Made by a program: the position numbers and the translations under genes. The notes under the pieces are model-generated. The model was not told where the DNA came from, did no database searches, and saw only the letters and a list, made by a program, of their open reading frames with translations. From assembly GCA_026936335.1 (NCBI GenBank), contig JAPMXV010000044.1, positions 62,001 through 126,000 of the forward strand: a stretch of 64,000 bases of DNA, read 5' to 3'. This stretch comes from Mantamonas sphyraenae (lineage: Eukaryota > CRuMs > Mantamonadidae). Positions 31,463-42,600 of the stretch are shown piece by piece; within the stretch, counting starts at the first letter, position 1, and the number at the start of each line of letters is the position of its first letter.

Positions 31463-32863
31463 TCATCCACTTTCGTTCAAGTCGGCTTCGTGCAGCTCAC
31501 ACACTTCGCCGTTGGGCATGCGCACGTCGCGTTCGTAGCCAAACCCAAGCTTCTCCAGGATACCCAGACTGATTTCGTTGTCTGGTTTCACCACTGCCAG
31601 CACGCGCGTAAGACGCAACCGGTCGCGTGCATCGCGCATGACCCCCTCAGCAGCCTCGGTGGCGTAGCCCTTCCCGCGATGCTGCTTGAGGATAACGTAT
31701 CCCACGTCGGGCACGTCTACGTCCAGGTATGGCCGGTCAAACAGGCCTGCGATGCCGATGGGCTCCTCCGGGTTGTCGCGCGTGGCCACCGCAAGTGCTC
31801 CGTACCCTTTCATGGCATACGATGTCATAGGATTCTCCCTCAGGTAATTTTCCGCCTTGCTCTGTGTGTCGATGCCACGATCGCCTCCGCAGAAGCGCAC
31901 AAAGTCCTCGTCGGCAAACAGCTCCATTACAAACGCTGCGTGCTCCAGATTCATCTCAAACAGCCGCAGCCGCTCCGTGACGATCTCGATCTCTTCGTCT
32001 TCCTTCTCTTCCGAGATGCCCTTTGCTGTGTGGATTGGCGACCCGAAAAAGTTGTCTTTGTCGTCGATCCATCTGTCCTCCACGCCCTCGCCCATCATTG
32101 TGACCCAGTTGACTGTAGGAACAGGAGCACAGGAGCGGAACAGAACGAGCGTGATTTGATGTCCCCCGTGTGGGTGTGTGGGTGGGTGGGTGAGTGTATG
32201 TGTGTGGGTGTGAGTGAGTGCGTGTGTGCTTTTGTATCGCTCGCTTCCCCTCCGACGACACCTACTTTCCAACGCCGGCGCAATTTGCTCGATATACACG
32301 CTGTCACGCTGCAGCGACCCCAGACTCAGCGAGTACAGGGATGTGTTGTGTTCGCCCAGCAGCGATGCAAAGGCACCCAACGTCTCGGCACCCATGGTCC
32401 TGTTGTTGGCCAGTCCCAGCTTGAGCAGACTCGAGTTTTCCTCCAGGCTGCGCGCCAACGCACACGCTCCGTCGTCGCCCACCTCGTTTGTGTTCAAGTA
32501 CAGCTTGCGCAGCGTGGTGTTCACTCGCAGCATGTCTGCCAGCGCAACAGCACCCTCGTCCCCAATCTTGTTTTCCATCAAACCCAGCACGCGCAGGGTC
32601 GTGTTGGTGCGCAGCAGATCGGCCATCAACGCTGCGGATGCGTCCCCAAGAGAGTTTCCACGCAAGGCCATAACCGTCAGCACCTCATTGTTGCGCAGGC
32701 CCTGACGCAGCAGCGGGAGCAGAATCGAATCCCCAAGCCTCTTCTGCACCAGCTCCAGCTTTGGCATGCTGCGCTTTTGCTCTGCAAACTTGGAAAAGAT
32801 GTCTTCAAAGAAGGCTTGGCGACGTGCCAGAGCCTCCTGCCTTGCCTGTTCCTGGAGATCCAT
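31463..32863 (-). CDS. LRR-GNAT acetyltransferase fusion
   Basis: Two exons (32266-32863, 31463-32112) with a 153-bp GTAGGT..CAG intron give 415 residues. The N-terminal part is a coiled lead-in, then about five ribonuclease-inhibitor-type LRRs (LRVLGLMENKIGDEGAVALA, LRKLYLNTNEVGDDGACALA). The C-terminal part, from about residue 235, is a RimJ/RimL-type GNAT domain: TERLRLFEMNLEHAAFVMEL, the acetyl-CoA loop VGYVILKQHRGKGYATEA, and PDNEISLGILEKLGF. It should transfer acetyl from acetyl-CoA to an amine, with the LRRs choosing the target. The intron is a multiple of three with no stop, so the unspliced form would also be translatable, with 51 more residues. In-frame ATGs at 32923 and 32893 are alternatives. 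Confidence 0.78.
   Translation of the reverse strand: MDLQEQARQEALARRQAFFEDIFSKFAEQKRSMPKLELVQKRLGDSILLPLLRQGLRNNEVLTVMALRGNSLGDASAALMADLLRTNTTLRVLGLMENKIGDEGAVALADMLRVNTTLRKLYLNTNEVGDDGACALARSLEENSSLLKLGLANNRTMGAETLGAFASLLGEHNTSLYSLSLGSLQRDSVYIEQIAPALESRCRRRGSERYKSTHALTHTHTHTLTHPPTHPHGGHQITLVLFRSCAPVPTVNWVTMMGEGVEDRWIDDKDNFFGSPIHTAKGISEEKEDEEIEIVTERLRLFEMNLEHAAFVMELFADEDFVRFCGGDRGIDTQSKAENYLRENPMTSYAMKGYGALAVATRDNPEEPIGIAGLFDRPYLDVDVPDVGYVILKQHRGKGYATEAAEGVMRDARDRLRLTRVLAVVKPDNEISLGILEKLGFGYERDVRMPNGEVCELHEADLNESG
32165..32230. repeat. TG/GGGT-rich tract in LRR-GNAT intron
   Basis: GTGTGGG / GTGAGTG repeats inside the 153-bp intron; on the coding strand it reads CA-rich and would encode a His/Thr-rich insert if retained. 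Confidence 0.6.
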
Positions 32864-32968
32864 CGCTGGGTGCCGCGGCGCACCGCTTTCCATTCCATTT
32901 TGCACTTGGCAACAACATGCCACACTTTGCTCCCCTCCTTTCTGTTCCCCTGTTTGCTCTTTCTTCCC

Positions 32969-34056
32969 TCACAGACGGTCCGAATCCACGCCGCCCGCCT
33001 CCCACATGAGGAGACCGCGTGCGTACGAGGCTGCGCCACTGCTGCTGCTGCTGCCGCCTTGCTGTTGGTCGTTGAACCACTTGAGATAGATGATGAGGCC
33101 GATGATGGCAGCCAGAACGAGGATGACAAAGGCCAGAATGAGCTTGTTGGTCACCACGCGTCGCTTCATAGCATTGAGAATGCGCTGCCCTCGGCTGACG
33201 TTTCCGTCCAGTTCATCGACGTTGTCGCGGATGTTGTACAGCTGTTGGCGCTGGTGTGTCAGATCCTCCAGGATGCCCGTGCCGATGGCTTCTGTCTCGG
33301 CCACAGTGCGCGTTGCGCCGCGGATGCGATCTGTGCTCTTGTCCAACCGGTTCGTGTTGTCCAGCAGACGCTGGCGTTGGTCCAACGACGATTGCATCTC
33401 GTCGTTGCTGGCCCCGTCAAACAGGGCGTCCCTGTTCACAGCCACCTGCGCTCGCTTGAAGTTGTTCTCCTGCGTTTTCAGGTCCGATTTGTAGTTGCGC
33501 AACCGCGTCTGCAGCTTTCCACGCGACTGTGGCGGGAGCCCGCGCACCTCCAGCTCCATTGTGCCCAACTGCATCCCCACACCAGATCACACATATGCCA
33601 ATCCGTGTGTGCGTGGCGTTGCCTCGGTGTCAGCGTCCTACACACGCGTCGAAACCTCCGCCCGCGCCCACACTTGCTCGTCCCACCAGAATTCACTCTG
33701 AGCGTGTACCGCTCTGCACACCGCCGTACACCTCGGCACACATTCTACCCAACCTCCTGCCCTTCCCACAGACGTCGGCAAACCTACCACTCCCTGTGCA
33801 TCGTCCAACTCCTTCTGTGTCTGCCGTGCTTCGGCCTTCTTTGCCTCTGGAGGGCATTTCGAGGGGCAAGTTAGCCGATTCGTTCCCAAACTCGCTCCGG
33901 GCCGGAATCCACAAACTCTGCTGCTGACCCTGCACACACCCTTTCCCTCCACTCACCTCCTTTGAGCTCTGGCAGCTTGGAAATGCGGCGCGAGATGCTG
34001 CTCGACAAATCCGAATACTCGCGCTCGTACGACTCGAAAAGCTCGCTGCTGCTCAT
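32969..34056 (-). CDS. VTI1: Qb-SNARE VTI1
   Basis: Three exons (33957-34056, 33788-33846, 32969-33568) encode 252 residues. The N-terminal Habc helices are formed across the introns (LPELKGEAKKAEARQTQKEL, then LGTMELEVRGLPPQSRGKL). The SNARE helix LLDNTNRLDKSTDRIRGATR, with TVAETEAIGTGILEDLTHQR carrying the central zero-layer Gln, is typical of Vti1. It is followed by a membrane anchor (NKLILAFVILVLAAIIGLII). VTI1 acts in endosome, Golgi and vacuole fusion. Unusually, about 35 residues with a Gln/Gly/Ser run follow the anchor on the lumenal side, where most Vti1 proteins stop soon after the membrane. Confidence 0.92.
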
Positions 34057-34189
34057 CTTGTTTTGGCTGCCACAGAATGCGCATGGACGTCCACGCAGCG
34101 GAGTGATTCGAGGGCAACATTGTAGGTACAGCTGGCCATCCTTGACGTCCCTTCATCACCCATCCCACGCTGCGAGCACTCGGCCAACG
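34057..34189. promoter_or_regulatory. Divergent promoter spacer, VTI1 / small unknown protein
   Basis: 133 bp between starts; TGCGCA at 34078-34083. Confidence 0.4.
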
Positions 34190-34299
34190 ATGACGAGCAC
34201 CCTGGCACCCGCGTCGTCGACTGCATCCAGCAGCAAACAGCACTCCAGCCACAGCACCAGTGGCAGCGGTGCAACACATTCCACAAAAGGACACATGAG

Positions 34300-34345
<46 letters not shown>

Positions 34346-35155
34346 TCCAGCAGCGTTGCCGACACCGACCTGCTTGTGCCTCTGTTTGTGCGTGTACGCA
34401 TGGGCGAACAGACACTCGTGTGCAGCACAGACTGCAGATGTGCCGTCCTCATGGACTTTCTTCGAATCAACTACGCCCTCACCGACCCGCAGGTCTCACA
34501 CATGGACCTCGATCTGGCAGACGCCGACGGCTGCCTCTACTCCATGGGCGACAATGCACACAAGCAGGCCAGTGAAGTGCTCAGTCCACGTGATACCCTC
34601 TTTCTTGTCCAAACAAATGGTGTGTTGTGCTCCCTCGTGCATGTCTGTGGCGCTGCCGTTGTCCGCTAGCCGTTTCCCCGCGTCCCAGCTCTAAACCATC
34701 CCTGCTGCTTCCAGGATGCTGACCTCCGACCGTCACACCTCCAGCCGTCGATGAAGAAGGACAAATGCATCCAGTGGTGCTTGTAGAATACACAGAGGCT
34801 GATCCGGAGGACGACAGGCTGACCGAAGGTAAGGCAGGCATCGCCACTCTGCACCCTCCCCACATACCAACCCACGCCATGCCATATACTGACCCACGTA
34901 TGCATGTTTGGGCGCGTCAACACAGTCAATCCCGACAGCGAACCCATGGATCCCATGGACAAGTACAACGAACGCATCAAGGCCAAGCGCGACGAACAGG
35001 CTGCAGCCAACGGCAACACAGGAGGTTTGGGTGTGGCCAGATCCGATCAACGTCGCCTCAGCGCAAGCAAAAAGAGCCTGGGCAAGCCCAAAACACCGAA
35101 AAAGGGCCGCAAGACACGGTCCAGGGGAGGAAGGTCGCAGAGAGGAGGCGCCTGA
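34190..35155 (+). CDS. Small protein resembling the CXorf65 family
   Basis: Three exons (34190-34619, 34745-34828, 34926-35155) encode 247 residues. The 3' splice site after CACACCTCCAG at 34744 is the only nearby one that avoids stops and keeps frame (QTNAVDEEGQMHPVVLVEYT). After a Ser-rich head with a 19-Ser run comes a domain of about 85 residues (VRVRMGEQTLVCSTDCRCAV, LRINYAL, MDLDLADADGCLY, LSPRDTLFLVQTN). Its order of strands and the 'N/DC..L...R' and 'DL.D.DG' motifs recall the uncharacterised CXorf65 family. The C-terminal 75 residues are very basic (KKSLGKPKTPKKGRKTRSRG) and may bind nucleic acid or microtubules. Function is unknown. GH31 starts only 21 bp after its stop. Confidence 0.6.
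34300..34349 (+). repeat. (AGC)n coding microsatellite
   Basis: Almost uninterrupted AGC codons encoding the Ser run of the CXorf65-like protein; a likely length-polymorphic site. Confidence 0.85.
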
Positions 35156-35176
35156 GTCGCCAACCAAAACCCAGCA

Positions 35177-37148
35177 ATGCACACCACCACCTTGGTCGCA
35201 TGGACCCTTTTGCTGTTGATTGTGGGTGCGTCGTGCCAGGTGATCCCACGCAGTGCGATGAGCAGCAGCGAGGAGGCTCGTGAGGAGGCTCGCGTGCGTG
35301 CTCAGGGCACTCCGTTTCCTGAAGGCGAGCGCGTGGATGCAGCCGCGCTTGCCTCTGCGCCGTACGCAGACTGGGCCCACCACCATTGGGTGTGGTTTGC
35401 GTCTCGAGACGCAAACCAGACGTCCATGCTGCAGCTTGCGGCAGACTACATGGAACGCAACATCCCTGTGGGCGCCGTCGACCTCGACAGCCTGTGGTCA
35501 ACGGGCGTCAACAACTTTGAGTGGGATACCTCCAAGTATCCCGACGCCAAGGGCATGATCGACCAGTTCCACAGCAAGGGGATCAAGGTCATCTGCTGGG
35601 TCACCTCCATGGTCGACACCGACTCGTCCAACTTCAACGAGGGAAAGGAGAAGGGCTACTTTCTCAACGACGGAAAGACCATCAAGTGGTGGCACGGCCA
35701 CGGTGCCTTTATCGACTACACCAACCCGCAGGCTCTGGATTGGTGGCATGCCCAGATGGACAATGTCCTCAACGTGGGCGTTGACGGCTGGAAGTGCGAC
35801 GGCACAGACCCCTACACCTTTGAGCTTGTCCTGCCGCGCGGTAAGTACTGCGTGTTGTCTCTGCCCCCCCCCCTCCCCGTGTGTGTGCGTGTGTGTGTGT
35901 GTGTGCAAGTGTGTCAACTCACTCCTCTTACTCACCTCCCCACCCCTCGCTGCAGGCCACGCTGGATTCATCACCGAACGCGAGTACGCTGACATGTACT
36001 ACGGCGACTTTTTCGAGCACACACGCAAAGTGCGTGGACCCGAGGCACTGATCATGTCGCGACCAGTGGACTCGTACAACAACCTGCTGTACTTCCGCTT
36101 CTCGCCGCGAGACACCGTGTTCTCGGGCTGGGTGGGCGACCAGGACCCCACCTTTGAAGGTCTGGTTGATGCCATGGGAAACATTGTACACAGCGCATGG
36201 GCCAATTATGTCAACTTTGGCTCGGACATCGGCGGGTACCGAACGGGAGGGCCCAAACCGCTGGGCCGCACCAAGGAGCTGTTCACACGCTGGTTCCAGA
36301 TGGGTGCCTTTGTTCCGCTCATGGAGAACGGTGGTGAGAACGAGCATCGCCCCTGGATGTTTGATGAGCCAGGCAGCAACGAGACCCTGGACACGTACCG
36401 CCTGTTTGTGCACAACCACATGGAGCTCGTCCCGTACCTGCTGACCACAGGCACACAGTCGTTCGAGCAGGGCATCAGCAGCATCCGCCCAATTGCCGAG
36501 CACGTTGACCTGTCCCCGTCCACCTACGACTACCTTCTGGGTGACTCAATCCTGGTGTCGCCTGTGCTCAAGCCCAATGTCTCGTCGTGGAAGGTGGACT
36601 TCCCCAAGGGCGACAACTGGGTCGACTGGTGGAACCCCAGCGATGTGTACCCCGGAGGAAGCACAGTCAACTACCCGACACCTCTTCACACGCTGCCCGT
36701 GTTCAAGAAGGCCGGAGCCATGATCCCGCTGCACGTGGAGGATGCAGTCACCGGCCACGGCGACGCTTCGTACGCAGACGCATACACCGTCATGGTGCAT
36801 AGCCCCGGACGCCAAGGGTATCAGGAGGTGCGTGAGCATCTGGCGGATGGCATGCAGCTGTGGTACTCGCGCACGCAGCGCGAGGGCCAGCTGCACTTTG
36901 CCGCCAGTGCACACACTCGCCCTGTCATCTTTGTGATCCAGGGCGTGCATGCACCCACGTTGGTGTTGGATGTAGTGCATGACACCCTGTTGCAGCAGCA
37001 CACGAGTCATGCCCAGCTCAGCACTGCCCGCCTTGGCTGGCACTACGACGTAAACACAAACACCCTGGTCATCCGCCCTCCTGCCGACGACAAGAACGGT
37101 GTCAAGGTGCAGCTGCAGGGTGCCGAGAACCTTTTTGCAAGCAAGTGA
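35177..37148 (+). CDS. Secreted glycoside hydrolase family 31 enzyme, minimal form
   Basis: Two exons (35177-35840, 35956-37148) encode 618 residues. A signal peptide is obvious (TLVAWTLLLLIVGASCQ). The family 31 barrel begins almost at once (ADWAHHHWVWFASRDANQTS), with VGAVDLDSLWSTG and the nucleophile region VDGWKCDGTDPYTF (D208). FSGWVGDQDPTFEGL probably supplies the acid/base Asp, and SDIGGYRTGGPK follows. The C-terminal beta domains (YLLGDSILVSPVL, VYPGGSTVNY) are present, but the N-terminal beta-sandwich normal for this family is missing. GH31 enzymes are alpha-glucosidases, alpha-xylosidases or sulfoquinovosidases; specificity cannot be read. Location is lysosomal or extracellular. The intron carries a GT repeat. 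Confidence 0.87.
35879..35908. repeat. (GT)n microsatellite in GH31 intron
   Basis: GT dinucleotide run with single interruption inside the 115-bp intron, preceded by a C run. Confidence 0.75.
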
Positions 37149-37209
37149 ACGAATGAAAGAGCTGGAACGCACCTGCGCCACCTGACCCAGTCCCCCCGCT
37201 TTGCCCACC

Positions 37210-39623
37210 ATGGACGACTCAGACGTCAAGGCAGAACCTGTTATGGACATTATGGCCACAGAATTGTTTGGTGGCGGCCTCTTCTCGGCCAAGCAGGCTG
37301 AAAACAACGCACACGCGGTACCGCTAAAGCACACAGGCCGTGCCGTGTTCTTCACCCGCATGGGCGACACGGTGGACCGTAAAGACATCCTTTCATGGTG
37401 TGGGGCCACAGAAGGCACAGCCACCACGGCGTGCCTGTGCCAGGCCAAAAGCAATGAGGACGGCAACAACCCGGCCACGAACACGAGCATGGTGATGTGC
37501 TGCAACTGCCATCGCTGGTACCACGTGACCAATCCAGATAGTAAGCGCCGCACCGGTGCGCCTTCCATGTGTGCAAAAGCACCGTTTTCGCAAGTCTATG
37601 TGTGTCTATCTGTGTCTGTGTGCCCTTGGACGACTGACACTTGCGTTTCGCGCGCTCTTCCCGCGCAATCCGCTCAGCTTGCACCTCCTTCCACGGCCTG
37701 ACAGGCAAGGAGCGTATCCATGGCGACTTTGGTCTGGCCTACAAATGCCGCGTCTGTCTGAACGGCCGCGAAGAGTATGGTCGCTACATGCTCACGTTCA
37801 CAGAGGTGACGGCTGTGGTGATCAAGCACTTGTCGACGATTGGCACCCCGTGCACGCGCGCGTACGTTTCCAGCCCCCCCAATTAGCTCGCACCACATCA
37901 CACCGGCACGCACCATCCCATCCATCTTTGTTCTCTGACCCTGATTGGCTCTCTTTGCCGTGCGGACACACTTCACCCCACAGCAACATCTTTACCTTTC
38001 TGGCCACGCACCCCGAGCTGTTGCCAGGGGTGTCGCCAAATCTGAAGGACTGGGAAGCAGCACCGTGGGACCAAAAGATGGAAGAGCACCCCAAGTTTGT
38101 GTACGCACAGGAGGAGCAGCCCAACGGCGAGTGCGAGCTCGTGTTCAGTCTGGATTCCTCTCTCGACCTCTTTTGGGTTCCCGGGGCCGTGCGCTCTCAC
38201 CGTGAGGTTGTCCATGCATTTGAGCCGCAGCGCAGCAAGCGCAGCCGTAGTGACATGCAAGATGACAACGATGACGACGATGACGACGACGACAGCAACG
38301 ATGGCGACGACCCACCCCTGGGCAGCAGCACAGAGGTGGACGCCTCTCCTGTCAAGCACCGACGCAAACATGCACGCACAGAAGTGACCCAATTCCACCG
38401 CATCAAGAACCCCATCCCGCTGATGGAGTTTCCTTCGTGTGAGTTTCCGCTGCAGCTCCCAGCTCCCAGCTCCGGGTCATCTTCCCCATTGCACAAGGCC
38501 TGCGACTCACCCACCCACCCCTCCGAAACATACAGTGCCCAAGTCCATTCCACCCATGCAGTTCTCAAAAACGGACGACTGGTCGGCCAGTAGCATCCGG
38601 GTCAAGAGCAACGGCACGACCGTGAGCAACCACACAGGATATGCACTGGCGAGGTGTGTGCACGGCGTGCTCAAGGGCGCCTGGTACTTTGAGGTCACCA
38701 TGGGCGTCGACAACTACTGCGACAACCCGGATCCCCACATGCGCGTCGGTTGGTGCACACCAGAGGCCGGCAAGGAGATGCCTCCCGGCACAGACAAGTT
38801 TGGCTACTCCTTTGGCGACAAGAATGGCTACAAGATCCATGATGGCAAGCCGCGCCTGTACAGCGACTCGTACCAAGTCGGCGACGTCGTAGGCTGCTAC
38901 ATCTTCCTCGACCGGCCTGAAAGCGACGAAGAGATTGAAACAGAGCGCAAGAATCTGTTGTGGGAACGCCATGTCAACGAATTTTATCCCCTCGAGAAGC
39001 CCAAGGACCCCGAAGAGCGTCTCGACAGCGCTCGCATTGTCTTTGTAGTCAACGGAAAGCCACAGGGTGTGGCCTTTGCAGACGCAGAGGTGTTCAAGGG
39101 TGAATACCATCCCTGCGTGGGGCTTTTCTACGGCGCCGAGGCAGACTTTAACTTTACCGGCCCCTGGATCAACCAAGACGTGTTCTCCTCACACACAGAT
39201 CTGTTTCCGCAGGCTCCCCGCCCCATGGCCGAGGCACGGCCAGAATACTGTGCGGACGCCGATCCACGCATCCGCAGGCAAATGGCCTATCGCGCGGTCC
39301 ACGGCAGCCGCGCAGAGCTTCCTGAGGAACTTCAGCTTCTTGAGCAGCGCCAGGCTGCCCAACAGCGCGCCGAGCAGGCTGCAATGGAGGCCGAAATGGC
39401 ACGTGCGGCCCGCAAGCGAGAGGCTGCTGCTGCGGACGCCAGTACGATTTCCTCGGCTGTCGACATCACCCTTCCAGACGCCGCCGACACTATCCCCACC
39501 TCTTCCTCCTCTTCCTCCTCCTCATCCTCCTCCTCATCCTCCTCCTCCTCATCATCATCATCATCCACAGCGCCAAAACCCGATCCCAGCACGGTCATCG
39601 ACAAAATCGAAATCGACGAATGA
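37210..39623 (+). CDS. ASH2: Set1/COMPASS subunit ASH2 (PHD-like/winged helix plus SPRY)
   Basis: Four exons (37210-37540, 37678-37861, 37984-38438, 38536-39623) encode 685 residues. Cys/His pairs of an atypical PHD finger occur in ACLCQ, MCCNCHRWYH and YKCRVC, followed by the winged-helix region (YMLTFTEVTAVVIKHLSTIG). After an acidic linker the split SPRY domain begins (ASSIRVKSNGTTVSNHTGYA). It continues with GVLKGAWYFEVTM, MRVGWCTPEAG, KFGYSFGDKNGYKIHDGKP and FVVNGKPQGVAFAD, closely following ASH2L/Bre2. ASH2 with RbBP5 stimulates H3K4 methylation by SET1/MLL enzymes. The tail has a run of more than 20 Ser. The order and spacing match ASH2, not a generic SPRY protein. Confidence 0.9.
39500..39568 (+). 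repeat. Poly-Ser coding tract (TCC/TCT/TCA)n in ASH2
   Basis: Mixed Ser codons encode the long Ser run near the C-terminus of ASH2. Confidence 0.8.
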
Positions 39624-39682
39624 ACAGAACTGAACTCGACTGCATTCCGCACCCCTCCCTCGCTCCAACACACATGAACGGA

Positions 39683-42600
39683 TCAATCCTTCACAACCAG
39701 CAAGCGAGGCGCCACATTCATGGCCATCAGCTCCTGGAAAAGCAGCTTGCATGCATACGGCAGTGTGACCTGCGAGATCTTGGTCGTGTTGCTGCACCCG
39801 TTGCAGCTGTAGGTGTTCTTGCTGAGGTTGGCAATGGCGATGAGACCACAAATGTCGCACACGTGCACGCGGTATGCGTCAGACACCGAAAACAGGCGCT
39901 CGCGCAGAAACTGCGCCGCTCCGTGTGCAATGATGCAATCGCGCTCCATCTCTCCAAAACGCAGACCTCCCTCGCGCGCACGTCCCTCCACTGGCTGGCG
40001 CGTCAGCATCTGCAGCGGACCACGTGCGCGTGCATGGATCTTGTCGTCCACCATGTGCTTCAGGCGCTGGTAGTACGTTGGCCCAATAAACAGGTGCGCC
40101 TCCAGCTTGCGGCCCGTGTGACCATTGTACAGCACTTCCCATCCGCGGCGCTGGTAGCCCAATTGGTGCAGACTCGTCGACACGTTGTCCACCGTCACGT
40201 CTGTAAACGGCGTGGCGTCGCCCTCCTTGCCCTGCGTCGCGCTCACCTTGCCCATCACACACTCAATCAGCTGTCCGATAGTCATTCGGCTAGGAATGGC
40301 ATGCGGGTTCACAATGATGTCCGGCGTGATGCCTTCGATCGTAAACGGCATGTCTTCCTGTCGGTACGTGATGCCCACTGTACCCTTCTGTCCGTGTCGG
40401 CTCGAAAACTTGTCTCCGATCTGTGGCGTGCGGATGTTGCGCACGCGCACCTTGACAAACCGCGATCCCTCCTTGTCCGTCGTCAGCATCACATTGTCCA
40501 CAATGCCCGACTCTGTGCTACGCAGCTGCACGCTCACGTCGCGCTTCGTCTTTGTGCGCGCCACATCTGCAGCCAGCTCAGCGTCTGGAATCGGCACCGT
40601 CTTGCCCACAATGATGTCTTCGCCAGACACGCGCGTACCGGGCGGCAACAATCCGTCCTCATCCAGCTTTTCGTAGCCTGCCTTCATGCGCAACTTGTCC
40701 ACCTGCTCCGGGTCCGGCCGTTCCAGCGACTCGGCGGTTTGGTCGTCCTTCTTCTCCGTCGTAGCGTACGTGCGATAGAACATGGAACGGAACAGACCGC
40801 GGTCGATCGAGCTCTGGTTCATGATCACCGAATCTTCCTGGTTGTAGCCCGAGTAGCATGCAATGGCCACCACTGCATTTTGGCCAGACGGCAGCTCGCG
40901 GAAGCGCAGTTGGTCCATGGCGCGTGTGCACACAAGCGGCTTCTGCGGGTAGAACAGAATGTGTGCCAACGTGTCCATGCGCAGGTGGAAGTTGGTCAGA
41001 TACACACCCATGGCCTGCTTGCCCATGGCCGACTGGTACGTGTTTCGCGGGGACTGGTTGTGGTCGGGAAAGGGAATGATCGACGCACACACGCCCAGAA
41101 TCAGGCTTGGATGGATTTCTGCGTGTGTGTACGAGTGCGAGTAGGCGTTCGGGTTCGTGCGGGCCTCCTTCAGGTCTGCCAGCGTCATGGCAATCATCAC
41201 TGTCTCCTCTTCTTCGGTGTCCACATACTCGATGAGGCCGTTGGACAGCACGTACGTCCAACCCTTGTCTGCAGGCGTCACGCTTTCGTCCATCAGATCC
41301 TCCAGATGCGACTTTTTCATGTTCAGCGCCTGGCTGTCCGTGTGCACCACAAACAGAGGACGCATGCACCGTCCTGCATCTGTGCGGATGTGAAGCTCAC
41401 GGTCGTGGATGTGGCGCACCACAGACACCTCTTCGCTAAGGTCGTTGCTGCGTCGCAGGTCGCGCAGCGTCTGAGCAAGGTAGTGCGGATCGTTGTGCAC
41501 GCCGACCCACGCGCCGTTCACAAACACCTTTGTGCCCGCCCCGATGTTTGTCGTCGTGTCCTCCAGGTTCTCCATGGCCCACTCATCCAAGAATGTCATG
41601 GCCGGTTGCGGCGGTGTACCCACGCTCACATACGTGGTCATGGCCAGGTTCTTCACCAGACCCACCGCCTGGCCCTCGGGCGTCTCTGCAGGGCACACCA
41701 TGCCCCAGTGTGTGTTGTGCAGCTGGCGAGGAGGCGCAATCTTGCCTTCGCGGCCCAGCGGCGTGTTGAGACGTCGCAGATGCGACAGCGTGGACGTGAA
41801 TGTGAAGCGATTCAGCACTTGGGCCACACCCGCCTTGGCTCCCAGTTCCTTTGTGGCCGACCAGTTGCCTGTGGCCAAGGAGTAGCGCAGGCCGTCTGTG
41901 ATGGCCTTGCTCTTGAACGCCATAGACACGTTCAGATCCTTGCGCTTGTTCACTGCGTTCTGCAGCTCCGCCTTGGCCTCCTTGTGAACACGACGGAACA
42001 GAGCGCGGAAAAGCGTGGAAATCAAGGGCCCAGCCAAGTCCAAGCGCTTGTTGCCGTAGTGGTCACGGTCGTCGTCCTTGCGCCTGCCCAGCGCAGCCAT
42101 GAGCATCTTGTGCACCATGTAGCCCAGGAAGTACGCCTTTTTGGTCTCTGTAAACTCGCCTACGCCCACATGCGGCAACATGTAGCGCATCAGGTTGGTG
42201 CGCGCCGTGTGCTGGCGCTGTGCCTTGTTGGCTCCCACAGTCGAGCCACGTCGGCCGATGTAGTCCAACGCCACGTCTGCGTCCTGGATGGGCATCGACT
42301 CCTCCAACGACGGCCGCAGCATTTCCATCAGCGCAAAGTCGTTCATGTCGAAGCAGATGTGAGCCAGAATCTCCTTGTCCGGGATGTAGCCCAGCGCGCG
42401 GAAGATGATCACCAGCGGGATCTCCTCGCGGATGTACGGCAGCTCCACTCGGATGACCTGGCCGTTGATCTGCAGATGCGAGAGAAAGACACACATGGCG
42501 ACAAGTAAGGGGGGTGGTGTGAGCGTGTGAGTGGGTGACTCGGTTTGCGGGTGCGGTGCGGGTGCGGGGTGGGTGCGGGCGTGGGCGGAACGCGACAAAC

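Noticed and set aside
31490-33874. A 794-codon plus-strand open frame across LRR-GNAT and VTI1
   Set aside because: Antisense to two recognisable genes and spans their boundary; no domain in the translation.
39620-42508. A 962-codon plus-strand open frame opposite RPB2
   Set aside because: It is the antisense shadow of the conserved RPB2 exon; its translation is His/Arg/Leu-rich and resembles no family.
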